NCBI RefSeq assembly: GCF_905147365.1
Contig: NC_056425.1
Span: 689,501-753,500 of the forward strand
Reading direction: 5' to 3'
DNA length: 64,000 nt
Source of the DNA: Aricia agestis
Taxonomy: Eukaryota; Arthropoda; Insecta; Lepidoptera; Lycaenidae
Part shown: positions 31,690 through 42,218 of the stretch, piece by piece
Layout of the letters: every line of letters starts with the position of its first letter
How positions within the stretch are numbered: position 1 is the stretch's first letter
Notes under the pieces: generated by a model
What the model was told of the DNA's origin: nothing
The model's input: the letters and a program-made list of their open reading frames with translations, nothing else
Databases searched by the model: none
Made by a program: the position numbers and the translations under genes

Positions 31690-33396
31690 TTGTTTTATGA
31701 AGGGTTGGAAGAGGCAAAAGATACAAACACCATATATAAGGTTGCAGGTCAGCGACAAAGGCAAACTCTTGATGTCAAACGTAACAAATACATTAGGGAT
31801 GTCCATGGGGCACTACTAACATCAAACAAAGATATTACAGAAAGGTGGAAGGAGTACTACGAACATCTCATGAACGAAGAATTTCCCAGCGAACCTTTAC
31901 CTCATATAGCACCAACTGAAGGACCCATTAATGCTATATCTCTAGATGAAACCAAAACTGCAATAGCCAAAATGAAATATCGTAAGGCTGTAGGCCCAGA
32001 CCAGGTACCAGCTGATATCTGGAAGAAAATTGGAGACGCAGTACCGTGGCTAACAAAGCTCTTCAACAACATCCTAAGAGAAGGCACTATACCTGATTCG
32101 TGGCGTAAGAGCACACTGTGCCCAATTTTTAAGAACAAGGGAGACATTGCACAATGCAATAACTATAGGGGTATAAAATTGACTTCGCACACCCTTAAGA
32201 TCTGGGAACGGATAATAGCTTCACGTATATCAGCTATCAGTAGTGTAACTGAGAATCAATTCGGCTTCGTAGCCGGGAAATCTACCATCGACGCCATCCA
32301 GACAATTCGAATTTTAATGGAAAAGCACCGCGCTAATAAAGAAAACCTACATCTCCTCTTTATAGACCTTGAAAAGGCTTTTGACAGGGTACCACGAAAT
32401 CTGGTTTGGCAGTCCTTAAGATCACATGGCATCCCGGAGCAATACTCACTGATAGTTCAGGACATGTACACTGGTACTACAACCACCGTTAAAAGCCCTG
32501 CTGGTCTTAGTGGTTCATTTCAGGTGAACGTAGGTGTACACCAAGGCTCAGCCTTAAGCCCACTTCTATTTAACCTATGCATGGATTACATAACACGTGA
32601 CATACAGCAACCTACACCATGGTGCATGCTCTATGCGGATGACATAGCACTCATAAGCAAAACCGTCACTGACCTACAAGAAACGTTTAATCTTTGGGTA
32701 GATAGAATAGAGAAATATGGACTACGCATCAGCCGCAGCAAGACAGAATACATGGAATGTAATTACGAAGGAACGGAAAATGCAGGCAATAATGTGTTCA
32801 TAGACGGCATAGCACTCCCGAAGGTAGAGAGCTTTAAGTATCTTGGATCCATCCTAACATCAGATGCAAACGCAGACAAAGATGTCCAACACCGTATAAA
32901 TTCAGCATGGCTCAAGTGGAGGTCTTTGACTGGTGTTCTATGTGACCCTAGAATGCCCATCAAAATCAAGGGTAAAGTTTATAAGTCCGTAGTAAGGCCC
33001 ACTCTTACCTATGGTGTGGAATGTTGGACTATGAAAAAAGCTCACGAACAACAACTGCACGTGAATGAGATGAAGATGCTCAGATGGGCGGCTGGTGTAA
33101 CCCGCATAGATAAAGTCCGCAATGAGTACATAAGGGGCTCGTTTGGGGTAGCTTCTGTTGTGGAAAAAGTCAAAGAGTCCAGACTGAGATGGTACGGTCA
33201 CATACAAAGAAGAGACGATGCCTACACCGTAAAGAAAGTCCTCAATATACCAAACGTGTACAAGAGACCAGGAAGACCACCCGCAACCTGGTGGAACAAC
33301 ATCAAGAGAGAGATGGACCAGGAAAGCCTAACTACTGAGACAACCCAGAACAGAAAATTCTGGCGCAAACGTACAGGGAGACCCGACCCCAGATGA
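31690..33396 (+). CDS. RTE-type reverse transcriptase, N-terminally truncated but open (568 codons)
   Basis: The frame is open from the insertion edge to a TGA after 'RPDPR'. The first codons lie in the duplicated target (TTG, not ATG), so there is no genuine start. Reverse transcriptase motifs are intact: A-motif 'LLFIDLEKAFDRV' (~222-234), B-motif 'VHQGSALSPLLFNL' (~276-289) and catalytic 'YADD' (~315-318). The thumb and C-terminal region with 'HINSAW'-like and 'RPGRPPATWWNNI' blocks matches RTE proteins. The function would be target-primed reverse transcription. The catalytic residues are preserved, but lack of the endonuclease, start and promoter makes this copy unlikely to move by itself. 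The absence of stops indicates a recent insertion. Confidence 0.9.
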   Translation: MFYEGLEEAKDTNTIYKVAGQRQRQTLDVKRNKYIRDVHGALLTSNKDITERWKEYYEHLMNEEFPSEPLPHIAPTEGPINAISLDETKTAIAKMKYRKAVGPDQVPADIWKKIGDAVPWLTKLFNNILREGTIPDSWRKSTLCPIFKNKGDIAQCNNYRGIKLTSHTLKIWERIIASRISAISSVTENQFGFVAGKSTIDAIQTIRILMEKHRANKENLHLLFIDLEKAFDRVPRNLVWQSLRSHGIPEQYSLIVQDMYTGTTTTVKSPAGLSGSFQVNVGVHQGSALSPLLFNLCMDYITRDIQQPTPWCMLYADDIALISKTVTDLQETFNLWVDRIEKYGLRISRSKTEYMECNYEGTENAGNNVFIDGIALPKVESFKYLGSILTSDANADKDVQHRINSAWLKWRSLTGVLCDPRMPIKIKGKVYKSVVRPTLTYGVECWTMKKAHEQQLHVNEMKMLRWAAGVTRIDKVRNEYIRGSFGVASVVEKVKESRLRWYGHIQRRDDAYTVKKVLNIPNVYKRPGRPPATWWNNIKREMDQESLTTETTQNRKFWRKRTGRPDPR

Positions 33397-33429
33397 ACTG
33401 GGAACATGGGGTGGACAAAGAAGAAGAAG
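31694..33429 (+). mobile_element. 5'-truncated RTE-clade retrotransposon with 18 bp TSD
   Basis: Flanked by an exact 18 bp repeat, 'aatttgaacaaatcttgt', at 31676-31693 and 33430-33447. It ends in a (GAA)n-type short tail 'aaagaagaagaag', typical of RTE elements. The 5' end is cut within the ORF; the endonuclease domain is absent. Confidence 0.9.
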
Positions 33430-33925
33430 AATTTGAACAAATCTTGTAATTTACACACTTCATATTCCGGCTTATATATCTGGCTATACATTAAATCCAT
33501 ACGTCTTTGATTCCAAATAATTTTCCCGGTTCTAAAGCCTCCATTTGTGCAAAAAACGTCAATTTTCGAATTGCAAATCTTACCCACTTCATCCGCTTAC
33601 GTCTTCAATTGTTTTGTTCGGTTTATCGGTTCCCTGAAGGTGTTTCCATCTGTCAGAAATCAGATTCCATAAATATTTTCGCCCGTAAACCAATTTTCGG
33701 GGAGTATTTTTGAATTCTTTGTTTGATTTTATGGCGTTTTTATTTCCGCGTTGCATTGTATTTCTGTAATTTGATTTGCAACTTTATATGTGGTATGCTG
33801 GATTATATTATGGGTTTATGATTTGGTTAATCCACACGTGTTTTTTCTACTCAAATCATGGAAATTTAATTCCAAGAATATCCATACTTAATACTTAATA
33901 TAAATGCGATGAAATGCAATACCAA

Positions 33926-34471
33926 AGAAGAAGGGGCATTTTTGTATGGGACCCGTAACCAAGCTGTAGCACGTTGAGATATACATCAAATGAAAGGGCT
34001 TGAAAAGTTGTACATTTTCTTATATGACACAAAACCTCTAAACCATGGGAGAAAAAAGTTAACGAGGGTAGAAGGTAGGAAAAAATCACAAAAAAGCTCC
34101 CTGTATTATTGCATCAATTTATAGTGTTGCTGGTAAGGACTCATTTCTAGAAAGTAATCGTATATGACAAACTTAAGGAAAGTGTTATATTTTAGTATAT
34201 TCTTTCATATTTTAAAGAAATATTTTATAAATTAACTAAATGTTAGTATAGTGTTGCTGGTAAGGATACCAGCAACACTATAAATTGATGCAATAATATA
34301 GGGTGTTTTTTTTGTGATTTTTTCTTACCTTCTACCCTCATTAACTTTTTTCTCTCATGTATATATCTCAAGGGCTTGAAAAGTTGAACATAAAATGTTC
34401 AACTTTTCAAGCCCTTTAATTTGGTGTATGTCTCAACGTGCTACATTGGTGGGTACGAAGTGCCCCTCCTT
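33926..34471. mobile_element. Large foldback element (~545 bp) with internal hairpins
   Basis: 'gtagcacgttgagatatac' (left) is inverted at ~34422-34445. 'ccctgtattattgcatcaat' (left) is inverted near 34290. Two tight hairpins lie inside: 34252-34282 ('gtgttgctggta...taccagcaacac') and 34372-34414 ('gggcttgaaaagttg...'). No coding sequence. Confidence 0.75.
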
Positions 34472-34524
34472 AATCAAAATCGGTTTAATGGTTTGGGTGT
34501 GAAGAGGTCACAGACACGTTTCCA

Positions 34525-34680
34525 CATCCATACTTACTAATATTATAAATGCGAAAGTGTGTCTGTCTGTCTGTCTGTCTGTCACCTCTTCACGCACGAT
34601 TTTGCTAAAATTCGGTATGGAGATACTTTTTATCCCGGAAAAATGTACCGACGATTGCGGGCCTCATGTGACGCCACACA
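34525..34680 (+). repeat. Helitron-like (Lep1-type) repeat fragment
   Basis: 'catccatacttactaatatt', a GTCT tract, 'cctcttcacgc', 'cggtatggagatactttt' and 'tatcccggaaaaatgtac' are in standard order. The end is lost. Confidence 0.6.
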
Positions 34681-35400
34681 AATACGACACATAATATTAT
34701 ATATATAGCTATAATATAGCTTATAATATATAGCTATAATATAGCGTGCATCTGTCGAGCGAACGACAACAAGGCTCCACAGAACACCAGGGATCGCGGG
34801 CGGTGTAGGTACTATACCGCGATCATCGCCTGAGTGGGGTCCTTTTCGGCAGCATTCGCATTACACTACATTGTGTTTTGTACCCAGATAGATATTAAAA
34901 ATGTGTATTATAATGTCCGTCTGATTGTTTTTTTTTCTTTGTTTTTTTGTTTTGCTATGTTCTGTTTTGTAATGTGGTGTAATGTGTTTACATGTTTATT
35001 ATTATTATAATATTATGTGTAAGGATTACATATATTTTCTTTTTCTTGCAGTTAAAGTGTATAGATGCTTTATACTTTCACATTCCGTATTCAGTGAGAA
35101 TGTTAAGTTATTATTCAAGTTACTTTGTAGGATTAACGAAGGATTTTATTCATTTAATTTCACTTCATAGTGTTTAATGAAATTGTGCAAATATTAAAGC
35201 TTTTAATTAAGTATTAAACATTGTCTGAACGGTAAAACATTTCAACTGTTACTATGGTCTTAAAAATAGTTTACCTTATAATTTAATTTGTTTAATATTG
35301 GGATTTCTTTATAAAACTTATAGAGTTATTTTGTTTAATTAACGCATTTTTCTCATTTCTTAATTCCTTATTTAAATTATTGCCTGTTTTGTGACTTTTC
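34681..35400. other. AT-rich stretch with a small palindromic TA-rich patch
   Basis: 34690-34745 contains repeated 'tatagctataatatag' units. 34750-34860 is a GC-richer stretch of unknown nature. Short ORFs at 34982-35177 are AT-driven and unsupported. Confidence 0.4.
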
Positions 35401-35403
35401 TCA

Positions 35404-35449
35404 TAGTTGTTGTTGTCCCTGTCTGATAAGTCAGACAGGGACAACAACA
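35404..35449. repeat. Perfect 21 bp hairpin, 4 nt loop
   Basis: 'gttgttgttgtccctgtct' plus two bases is exactly inverted after the loop 'taag'. No second copy is seen. Confidence 0.85.
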
Positions 35450-35486
35450 ACTTATCAAAAACATAATACGTATCCATTGTGATAAT

Positions 35487-35860
35487 TAACCGACTTCCAA
35501 AAAGGAGGAGGTTATATGTTCGGCTGTGGATATATATTTTTAATTTTTTTTTATTTGTGTATGTTCAACGATTACTCCGCCGTGAAATAATTGTGAACCG
35601 ATTTTCGAAATTTTTGTTTTGTTGTATTAGGTTTCACTCCAATTTGGTACCATGTTCACAAAAGAGGTCACCTGATGATGGGATCTATGAGTAATCAAGG
35701 GAACTCCTCGAAATTTATATGGAAACATATGGTGATTTTGGTTTTTAAGAAGCATCCTAAGCATATGCTACCAAAACGCAAGATTTTGCACCGAGGTAAA
35801 CTATGGTTCCGAAGATACTAAGAGAACTCTGGATTCCTTATAAATACAAGTTCGCGGGCT
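35487..35860 (+). repeat. Dispersed repeat G (ACCGACTTCC family)
   Basis: Starts 'ttaaccgacttccaaaaag', a well-known lepidopteran repeat start, and carries 'caacgattactccgcc' and 'ggaactcctcgaaatt'. Inverted relative at 8565-9100; a short start fragment lies at 60626-60680. Confidence 0.6.
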
Positions 35861-36061
35861 TAGGCGCTGTTTTAAGAACTGAAAGCATATGCTACTATGC
35901 AAATTACATTCATCATCATCATCATCAACACCAATGTCACCAAAATTAAACATAACAAATTCAGCCTTAACTCCAGAGCGTAAGGCACACATTTGACATT
36001 ACTTTGAGAAGTAAGCTGCTTCGATAATACAAGTAAGTACATGCATGTCTCCGAGGGATAT

Positions 36062-36411
36062 ACGTGGGAGAGCCAGAGAGAGATTAAGGAGCTGTTTCTC
36101 CACTGCACTACACTCTGCTCTCGAGAAATACCACGTTCTCACAGAAAACCGGCGTGAAACAGCGCTTGCGCTGTGTTTCGCCGAGTGAGTGAGTTTACCG
36201 GAGGCCCAATCCCCTACCCTATTCCCTTCCCTACCCTCCCCTATTCCCTTCCCTTCCCATCCTTACCCCTATTACCCTGTTCCCTCTTAAAAGGCCGGCA
36301 ACGCACTTGCAGCTCTTCTGATGCTGCGAGTGTCCATGGGCGACGGAAGTTGCTTTCCATCAGGTGACCCGTTTGCTCATTTGTTAAAAACCTTATTTCA
36401 TTAAAAAAAAA
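36062..36411 (+). mobile_element. S2 SINE-like element, copy 4, with replaced head segment
   Basis: The head 'acgtgggagagcc' is followed by ~50 bp not found in other copies (36075-36122). The standard order then resumes from 'gagaaataccacgttctc'. The A-tail ends near 36411. Confidence 0.8.
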
Positions 36412-36499
36412 TGTCTCACTTCCATACAAATGAGAGATAAAAATGATGGAATGAGCGGTTCGATAACGACTTAACATAAGGCCTACTTAACCACGGATA

Positions 36500-36700
36500 C
36501 CGTAGCGGTAGAGGGGAGGGGGGGGGCATAGCCCCCCCCTAAAGCGGGGGTTCGGGGGGCGCAGCCCCCCACCAAAACAAAAACAAACACAATTCAGAAA
36601 GTCCAAGAGTAGGTTAGGTTAGGTTAGAACTTAGACCACAACACAGAGGGAGCCGAGCGAGCGCAGCGAGCGTGCTGCGGCAGCAGCCGGCGACCGTCTT
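36500..36700. repeat. GC-rich dispersed repeat with G/C-run hairpins and a (TTAGG)-like patch
   Basis: 'gggggggcatagccccccc' and 'ggggggcgcagcccccc' form short hairpins. 36610-36627 holds 3.6 units of the insect telomere-type repeat. 'gagcgagcgcagcgagcg' follows. The block resumes after a MITE as the end of repeat D. Confidence 0.55.
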
Positions 36701-36852
36701 AGGGTTGATTCAGATCGCAACGCGACGCGTAGATGCATTTCTAAATTAGTATGGATTTGACAGATTCGCAAGACGTCTGACGCAATTGAAATCTGTCAAA
36801 TCCATACAAATTTAGAAATGCATTTGTTTTTGTTGCGGTCTGAATCAACCCT
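36701..36852. mobile_element. Foldback MITE (agggttgattcagatcgcaa ends)
   Basis: The left end is inverted at 36833-36852 ('gttgcggtctgaatcaaccc' with T). 'atttctaaattagtatggat' in the left arm is mirrored in the right. TTA flanks suggest a 3 bp duplication. It lies directly before the repeat D fragment at 36852-36915. Confidence 0.8.
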
Positions 36853-36915
36853 TACTTTCGCTAACGGTACGGAACCCTCCATGGGCGAGTTTGACTCGCA
36901 CTTGGCCGATTTTAT
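36852..36915 (+). repeat. Repeat D terminal fragment
   Basis: 'ggtacggaaccctcc' to 'cgcacttggccgatttta' matches the end of the full-length copy at 15023-15464. Confidence 0.6.
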
Positions 36916-37453
36916 TATATTTTACCACCTCATTGTTTAAAAAACTGCTTAGAATGAGATTTCTTACTGACAAATTCCGTAACCGCTCATTCTTTAATTT
37001 TTACCGCTCATTTAAATTATTTTACTGTTCAATAATGTTTTCAATGATCCATTTCATTATTTTTTACAACTCATTTTTGTTTACTTTACTGCTTAGTTTT
37101 AACTGCTAAACTAGTTATTACACGTGCCATTTATAATTATAACTTACCAAAAATGCAATTTACAACTGCCCCTTTAAATAAGTGCCTTATGATATTAATA
37201 TTTTTAATACAAGAAATAAGTACACCTTCTTATCTTCATACATTATTTAAAATTCTCGTGTCCTTACTCCCCCGAAACGGTTTTACTGATTATGATCCTA
37301 TTAATCCTTCGACCGTGGATTCTTGGAAATCTATTGTTATTCTATTTGTCTCGCTCACCAGTGAGCTTGTAATAAGATACGTAGAATAATATAGTGTATT
37401 AATTATTCTACGTATAGTTCGCGATAGTTTACTAGGTAACTAAAAATAGTGAA

Positions 37454-37850
37454 ATTATTATTTTTAACAAAAAATTTAAACCGACTTCCAAGGTAAAAAC
37501 AATAATAACATCCTTATAATATGAACTAAAATGTTTTAAATAATGTTTCCTATCTAATAGTGCCTTTTTCCGAATTCGGCTAAAATTCTACTATTTCTGT
37601 ACTCAATCTTCATAATTTTGAAGTCGGTACCAGTTCCAAAAGTTTCAAATATTCTGGCAGACTGAAGATTCAGCTATCTGGACTTCAAAATGATGAAGAT
37701 TGAGTACAGAAATAGTAGAGTTTTAGCCGAATTCGGAAAAAGGCACTATTAGATAGGAAAAATTATTTAAAACTTTTTAGTTCATATTATAAGGATGTTA
37801 TTATTGTTTTTACCTTGGAAGTCGGTTTAAATTTTTTGTTAAAAATAATA
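37454..37850. mobile_element. Foldback element with ~170 bp arms
   Basis: 37454-37627 and 37680-37850 are near-perfect inverted copies, with terminal 'attatttttaacaaaaaatt' and internal 'aatagtgcctttttccgaat'. A ~52 bp loop lies between. A 'ccgacttccaaggt' block near the ends recalls repeat G. An RNA copy would form a long duplex. Confidence 0.85.
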
Positions 37851-38146
37851 ATATTTTTATTAATAACCGGGAAAAGTTCATTTTTCTTTTGGATTTTCCT
37901 CGAGTTTTATCAAACACGTGCCGCGACTTTGGCTTAATTTTTCATTTCAATTTTCCTGAGGAAAACATGTTCACGCTAAAAATAATACGGGCACTTGAAT
38001 TTCTTTTAGTACTGCGTATTAACCGGCATTGTATCTTGACACAGCAATAAAACAGGCGAAAAAAATTATATATAAAATCTGCTGTCAGACGTCATAACGC
38101 ATACGCCAGTCTCGATCAAAGACTTTTTTATCAGTTTAAAATAGCC

Positions 38147-38506
38147 AGAGTAGACAGAATTATATAGTATGCCGACTTAGAACTGATGTTGAAATTTTTA
38201 AATTTGACGTATTATGACGAAAATCGTCGCTAGGGTTGTTAACTTGTTACCTACGAATTTAAAACTATGACATATTCGCTGGACGTGTTCCTCTTTGGTC
38301 GTATTGTTATTTGTATTTTAGCACATGCGATTAAAATTGTCAGAATCCAATTTTGAAATCTTTATTTTAAATATTTAAAAATAAATTATATCAGCCAGCG
38401 CAAGGCATATTCCGTTTATAATCCTAGTGAAACCCGACGAATTTGACAGATATTGAAACCTGTCCGTTTCTTTGTAGTCGAACTACTGGTAGTTATGTCT
38501 ATTGTG
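38147..38506 (+). mobile_element. Family F MITE, copy 1
   Basis: About 360 bp, closely matching 40640-41016 in the same orientation (for example 'cgtcgctagggttgttaact' and 'ggacgtgttcctctttggtc'). The right terminus is lost after 'ttatgtctattgtg'. Confidence 0.8.
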
Positions 38507-38826
38507 AAATAGCGATGTAAAATGTCAAAAATATATGGAAATTGAAAGAAACTGGCGAATGTTTTGATTTAGCACCCTGATGTCCGTTGAGTACTGAGCT
38601 CTATCAGCTATTCGCCATCACTGATGGTGATATATCATTTTACTGTCACGCTAAAAGATGAATATTAATTATTACTTTAGGTACTGTAATTAAATGGGGC
38701 CGTACTCAGAGACGAAGTTGACTGTAATTACATTAAGATTTTGATATATAAAGAACACCATACAAACTCTTCTATATGTATATTAAAATTTAATTATGAT
38801 GTATGGGGCTTGTGTCAAAATATTCC

Positions 38827-39085
38827 TTTTTTTTAAATGAAATAAGGGGGCAAACGAGCAAACGGGTCACCTGATGGAAAGCAACTTCCGTCGCCCATGG
38901 ATACTCGCAGCATCAGACAAGCTGCAGGTGCGTTAAGAGGGAATACGGTAATAGGGGAGGGTAGGGAAGGGAAAAGGGTAAAGGATTAGGCCTCCGGTAA
39001 ACTCACTCACTCGGCGAAACACAGCGCCCGTGGTATTTCTCTGGTCGAGCCGGCCCATTCGCGCCGAAGCATGGTTCTCCCACGT
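38827..39085 (-). mobile_element. S2 SINE-like element, copy 5, internally shortened
   Basis: Reverse-oriented. The palindromic core and part of the purine tract are deleted relative to copy 2. Ends are T8 at 38827 and 'ctcccacgt' at 39077-39085. Confidence 0.8.
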
Positions 39086-40131
39086 AAAATACAGTTAAGT
39101 AATTAATATTCATCACTAAGTGCGGCAGTTAACTTTAATTTAAGACGCTCCCCTTACGGAGATGCCTTAATTTACCGCTTTTTAGAGCTTTATAACCCAT
39201 AATTTGAAAGCTAATAGTTAAAAAAGTATAATAAAAATACACCAATAATCTTCAGTATACGAACGTTCCTTTCCCCGTTATTAATTTCCTATTTTTGTTT
39301 ATTATACTCATGATATCAGCTTCCAAAGTAAAACCAATTTATTAAAATTCAAGACTACATTCAGCATCTCCCTAGTATTTACAAATTACTTTTATTTGAA
39401 ACACACGTCAATAGATCGACAATATCATAAACTACATACTCCACGTTTTAATTTTTTTCAAGGTCAATTTTGGTGCGATCACGGCAACGCGGCAAATGTA
39501 TGGTCAAGGTCGTTTGCTCGGGGGACGGCCTTAATGAAGTTTCACAGAAAATTTTGCTTAAAAGTATTAGATACTGTTAAAAATTAAAAACCACGCTATA
39601 ATTCTACTTATCTCGAAAATAACAACCTCCCTTATTAAGTCGGTTAAATGAAATAAATAAAATAAATGCTTACAACATTCCAACATAATTAGTGCGATAG
39701 TAAAAAGCTCAAAGGGAAACTTAATAAAGCTCGCTGATATTGATTAAAGCTTCGTGTAATGAATAAAAACAAAAGCTCGTGTGTGATTGGACTGTGTGTA
39801 CAGTTGAGGGCATTTCTGGCTGTAATCCTTTATTGCCATGATAATAAGGTTTAAAATGTGCGGCTAGCTATGCAAATGTGATTTTCATACCCCAGAAGTG
39901 TGTGCGCAATACCCAATGGGGAATTTTTTGTCAGAAATAGGATCAGACATCAAACTGCTATGTCCTATAGGCAATCTTAAAAAAAATGCTGCAACTTCTA
40001 ACGCGTTTGGCGTTACTTACAACCTTCGTAATTTGGTCGGATTACGTTAGTCAAGTCAAGTTTATGTCAGTCGTGACGTGACCCGTGACTGCAATTTATT
40101 ACGTTGGGTGAGGAGTGAGGACATAATCCGA
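39086..40131. other. Stretch with no recognised feature
   Basis: AT-rich. An ORF of 63 codons at 39396-39587 shows nothing recognisable. Confidence 0.45.
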
Positions 40132-40530
40132 CCAGTAGTGCTAGCACGGCGACCAGCGGAAATGCGAAAGTATGGACAAACTGTGGAAATAAACCTAAGG
40201 TGCCGTTCCGATCTTTTTTCGTTCCGAAAAATTCAATTGAAATGCCACTTTATGACACACTATAGTCACAAACTGTGGAGATAAACTTAAGGTGCCGTTC
40301 CGATCTTTTTTAGTTCCGAATAATTCAATTAAAAAGCCACTTTATGACAGACTATAGTTCTAAAAATTCAAATAATATCCTACATTACGACATATACTAT
40401 AGTGTGTCATAAAGTGGCATTTTAATTGAATTTTTCGGAACGAAAAAAGATCGGAACGGCACCTTAGGTTTGTTTCCACAGTTTGTCCATACTTTCGCAT
40501 TTCCGCTGGTCGCCGTGCTAGCACTACTGG
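40132..40530. mobile_element. Foldback element with internally duplicated left arm
   Basis: Ends 'ccagtagtgctagcacggcg' and its inverse (ending 40530). The left side holds two direct ~93 bp units (40168-40265 and 40266-40360), both with 'ggtgccgttccgatctttttt'. The right side holds one inverted unit. ORFs on either strand translate this repeat and are not genes. Confidence 0.85.
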
Positions 40531-41074
40531 TACCTTACTCCCGAAACTGATATCGATTTCGATTTTCGATTTCAACGGTTTTTTACACTTTAGACATGCT
40601 TTAGACATCTAAAATAGCGCTATTTTAGATGTCTAAGGCAGAGTAGACAGAATGATAGAGTATGTCGACTTAGAACTGATGTTGAAATTTTTAAATTTGA
40701 CGTATTATGACGAAAATCGTCGCTAGGGTTGTTAACTTGTTACCTACGAATTTAAAAATATGACATATTCGATGGACGTGTTCCTCTTTGGTCGTATTGT
40801 TGTTCGTGTTTTGGCACATGCGATTAAAATTATCAGAATCCAATTTTGAAATCTTTATTTTAAATATTTAAAAATAAATTATATCAGCCAGCGCGAGGCA
40901 CATTCCGTTCATAATCCTAGTGAAACCCGAAGAATTTGACAGATATTGAAACCTGTCCGTTTCTTTGCAGTCGAACTACTGATCGTTATGTCTATTATGT
41001 CTATTGTGTCTACTCTAAGGTGTCAAAAACCGTTGAAATCGAAAATCGAAATCGGTATCAGTTTCGGGAGTAAG
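40531..41074. mobile_element. Outer foldback with ~60 bp arms hosting a family F MITE and a palindrome
   Basis: 40531-40591 ('ccttactcccgaaactga' onward) is inverted at 41017-41074. Inside lie a perfect 36 bp palindrome at 40601-40636 ('ttagacatctaaaatagc' mirrored) and the intact family F element. Confidence 0.8.
40640..41016 (+). mobile_element. Family F MITE, copy 2, with both ends
   Basis: Ends 'agagtagaca' and 'tgtctactct' are inverted repeats. The 377 bp interior is non-coding and matches 38147-38506 at the great majority of positions by eye. Confidence 0.8.
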
Positions 41075-41351
41075 GCCCCAGATTACGGAGCTCGGAGGTC
41101 TGTCTGTCTTTTAAAACAAATTTTTGTCCATTATAAGCTTAATGCAGCTGTACCCAATTATTTTGCTTGATGCTAGTGATAATGAAGATTAGTTCATAAT
41201 AATAACTCAATTATCACCATTTTCGATAATTATAATTACCCAAATAGGTATAATTATAATTACCCGAAGTTTCGAGTAAAAAAAAGATCTTTTTTTTATA
41301 CCCAAAAATTACTATGAATCTTCTGATGTCTTTTGATCACGCTGCGCGCTG

Positions 41352-42218
41352 TACAGGATGTAACAAAACAAACTGATAATACTTTACGGAGTGTATGTGT
41401 CCCTTATATTCAGGTCACTGTAGAAGTAGCAGCGCTGAAAGAGCATTTTTTTGTTATTTGTATAGTCAAGCGCCCCAGCGTAATTTTGCCCAAACAAAAG
41501 TTAAAATAGCTAGTATTCAGCGCTGCCAATTTCACAATTAACTGGATACTACGGGACATTTTAATGATTGTTTTCCCGCAGTTAAATGAGTATAATATTA
41601 TCTTAGTAGTACAATAGATTTGTGATTTTTTTAAATTCTAATCATAAATATATGTGGGAGAGCCATGCTTTGGCACGAATGGGCCGGCTCGACCGGAGAA
41701 ATACCACGTTCTCACAGAAAACCGGCGTGAAACAGCGCTTGCGCTGTGTTTCGCCGAGTGAGTGAGTTTACCGAAGGTCCAATTCCCTGCCCGATTCCCT
41801 TCCCTACCCTCCCCTATTCCCTTCCATTCCCATCCCAACCCTCCCCTATTACCCTATTCCCTCTTAAAAGGCCGACAACGCACCTGCAGCTCTTCTGATG
41901 CTGCGAGTGTCCATGGGTGACGGAAGTTGCTTTCCATCCAGTGACCCGTTTGCTCGTTTGCCCCCTTGTTTCATAAAAAAAGTCGGCCGGGTCATAGCCG
42001 CTCGCGCCTATCGGCAAAGTTGCCATAATAGCTAGTACGTCATACAAAATATTTTTTATTTTCAAAAAATAACGTGCATGATTCGATAATCGATAATAAT
42101 AATAGTACTACCACTGTGGTACTATCGAATCGTTCTGCTGCGGTAAAACAACCACTAAAATGTCACGTTGTATACTCATACACACCCTAAAATATTAGCA
42201 GTTTGTTTTGTCACACCC
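41352..42218. mobile_element. Diverged family B foldback split by an S2 insertion
   Basis: The left part starts 'acaggatgtaacaaaac' and includes 'agtagcagcgctgaaaga'. 'attcagcgctgcc' follows at 41516. After the S2 SINE (41654-41981) and unrelated sequence, 'cacaccctaaaatatt' and 'gtttgttttgtcacaccct' close the element at 42167-42218. Confidence 0.55.
41654..41981 (+). mobile_element. S2 SINE-like element, copy 6
   Basis: Full-length with intact 'cagcgcttgcgctg' core and A7 tail. Minor changes ('gaaggtccaattccc', 'catccagtgacccg'). Confidence 0.85.
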
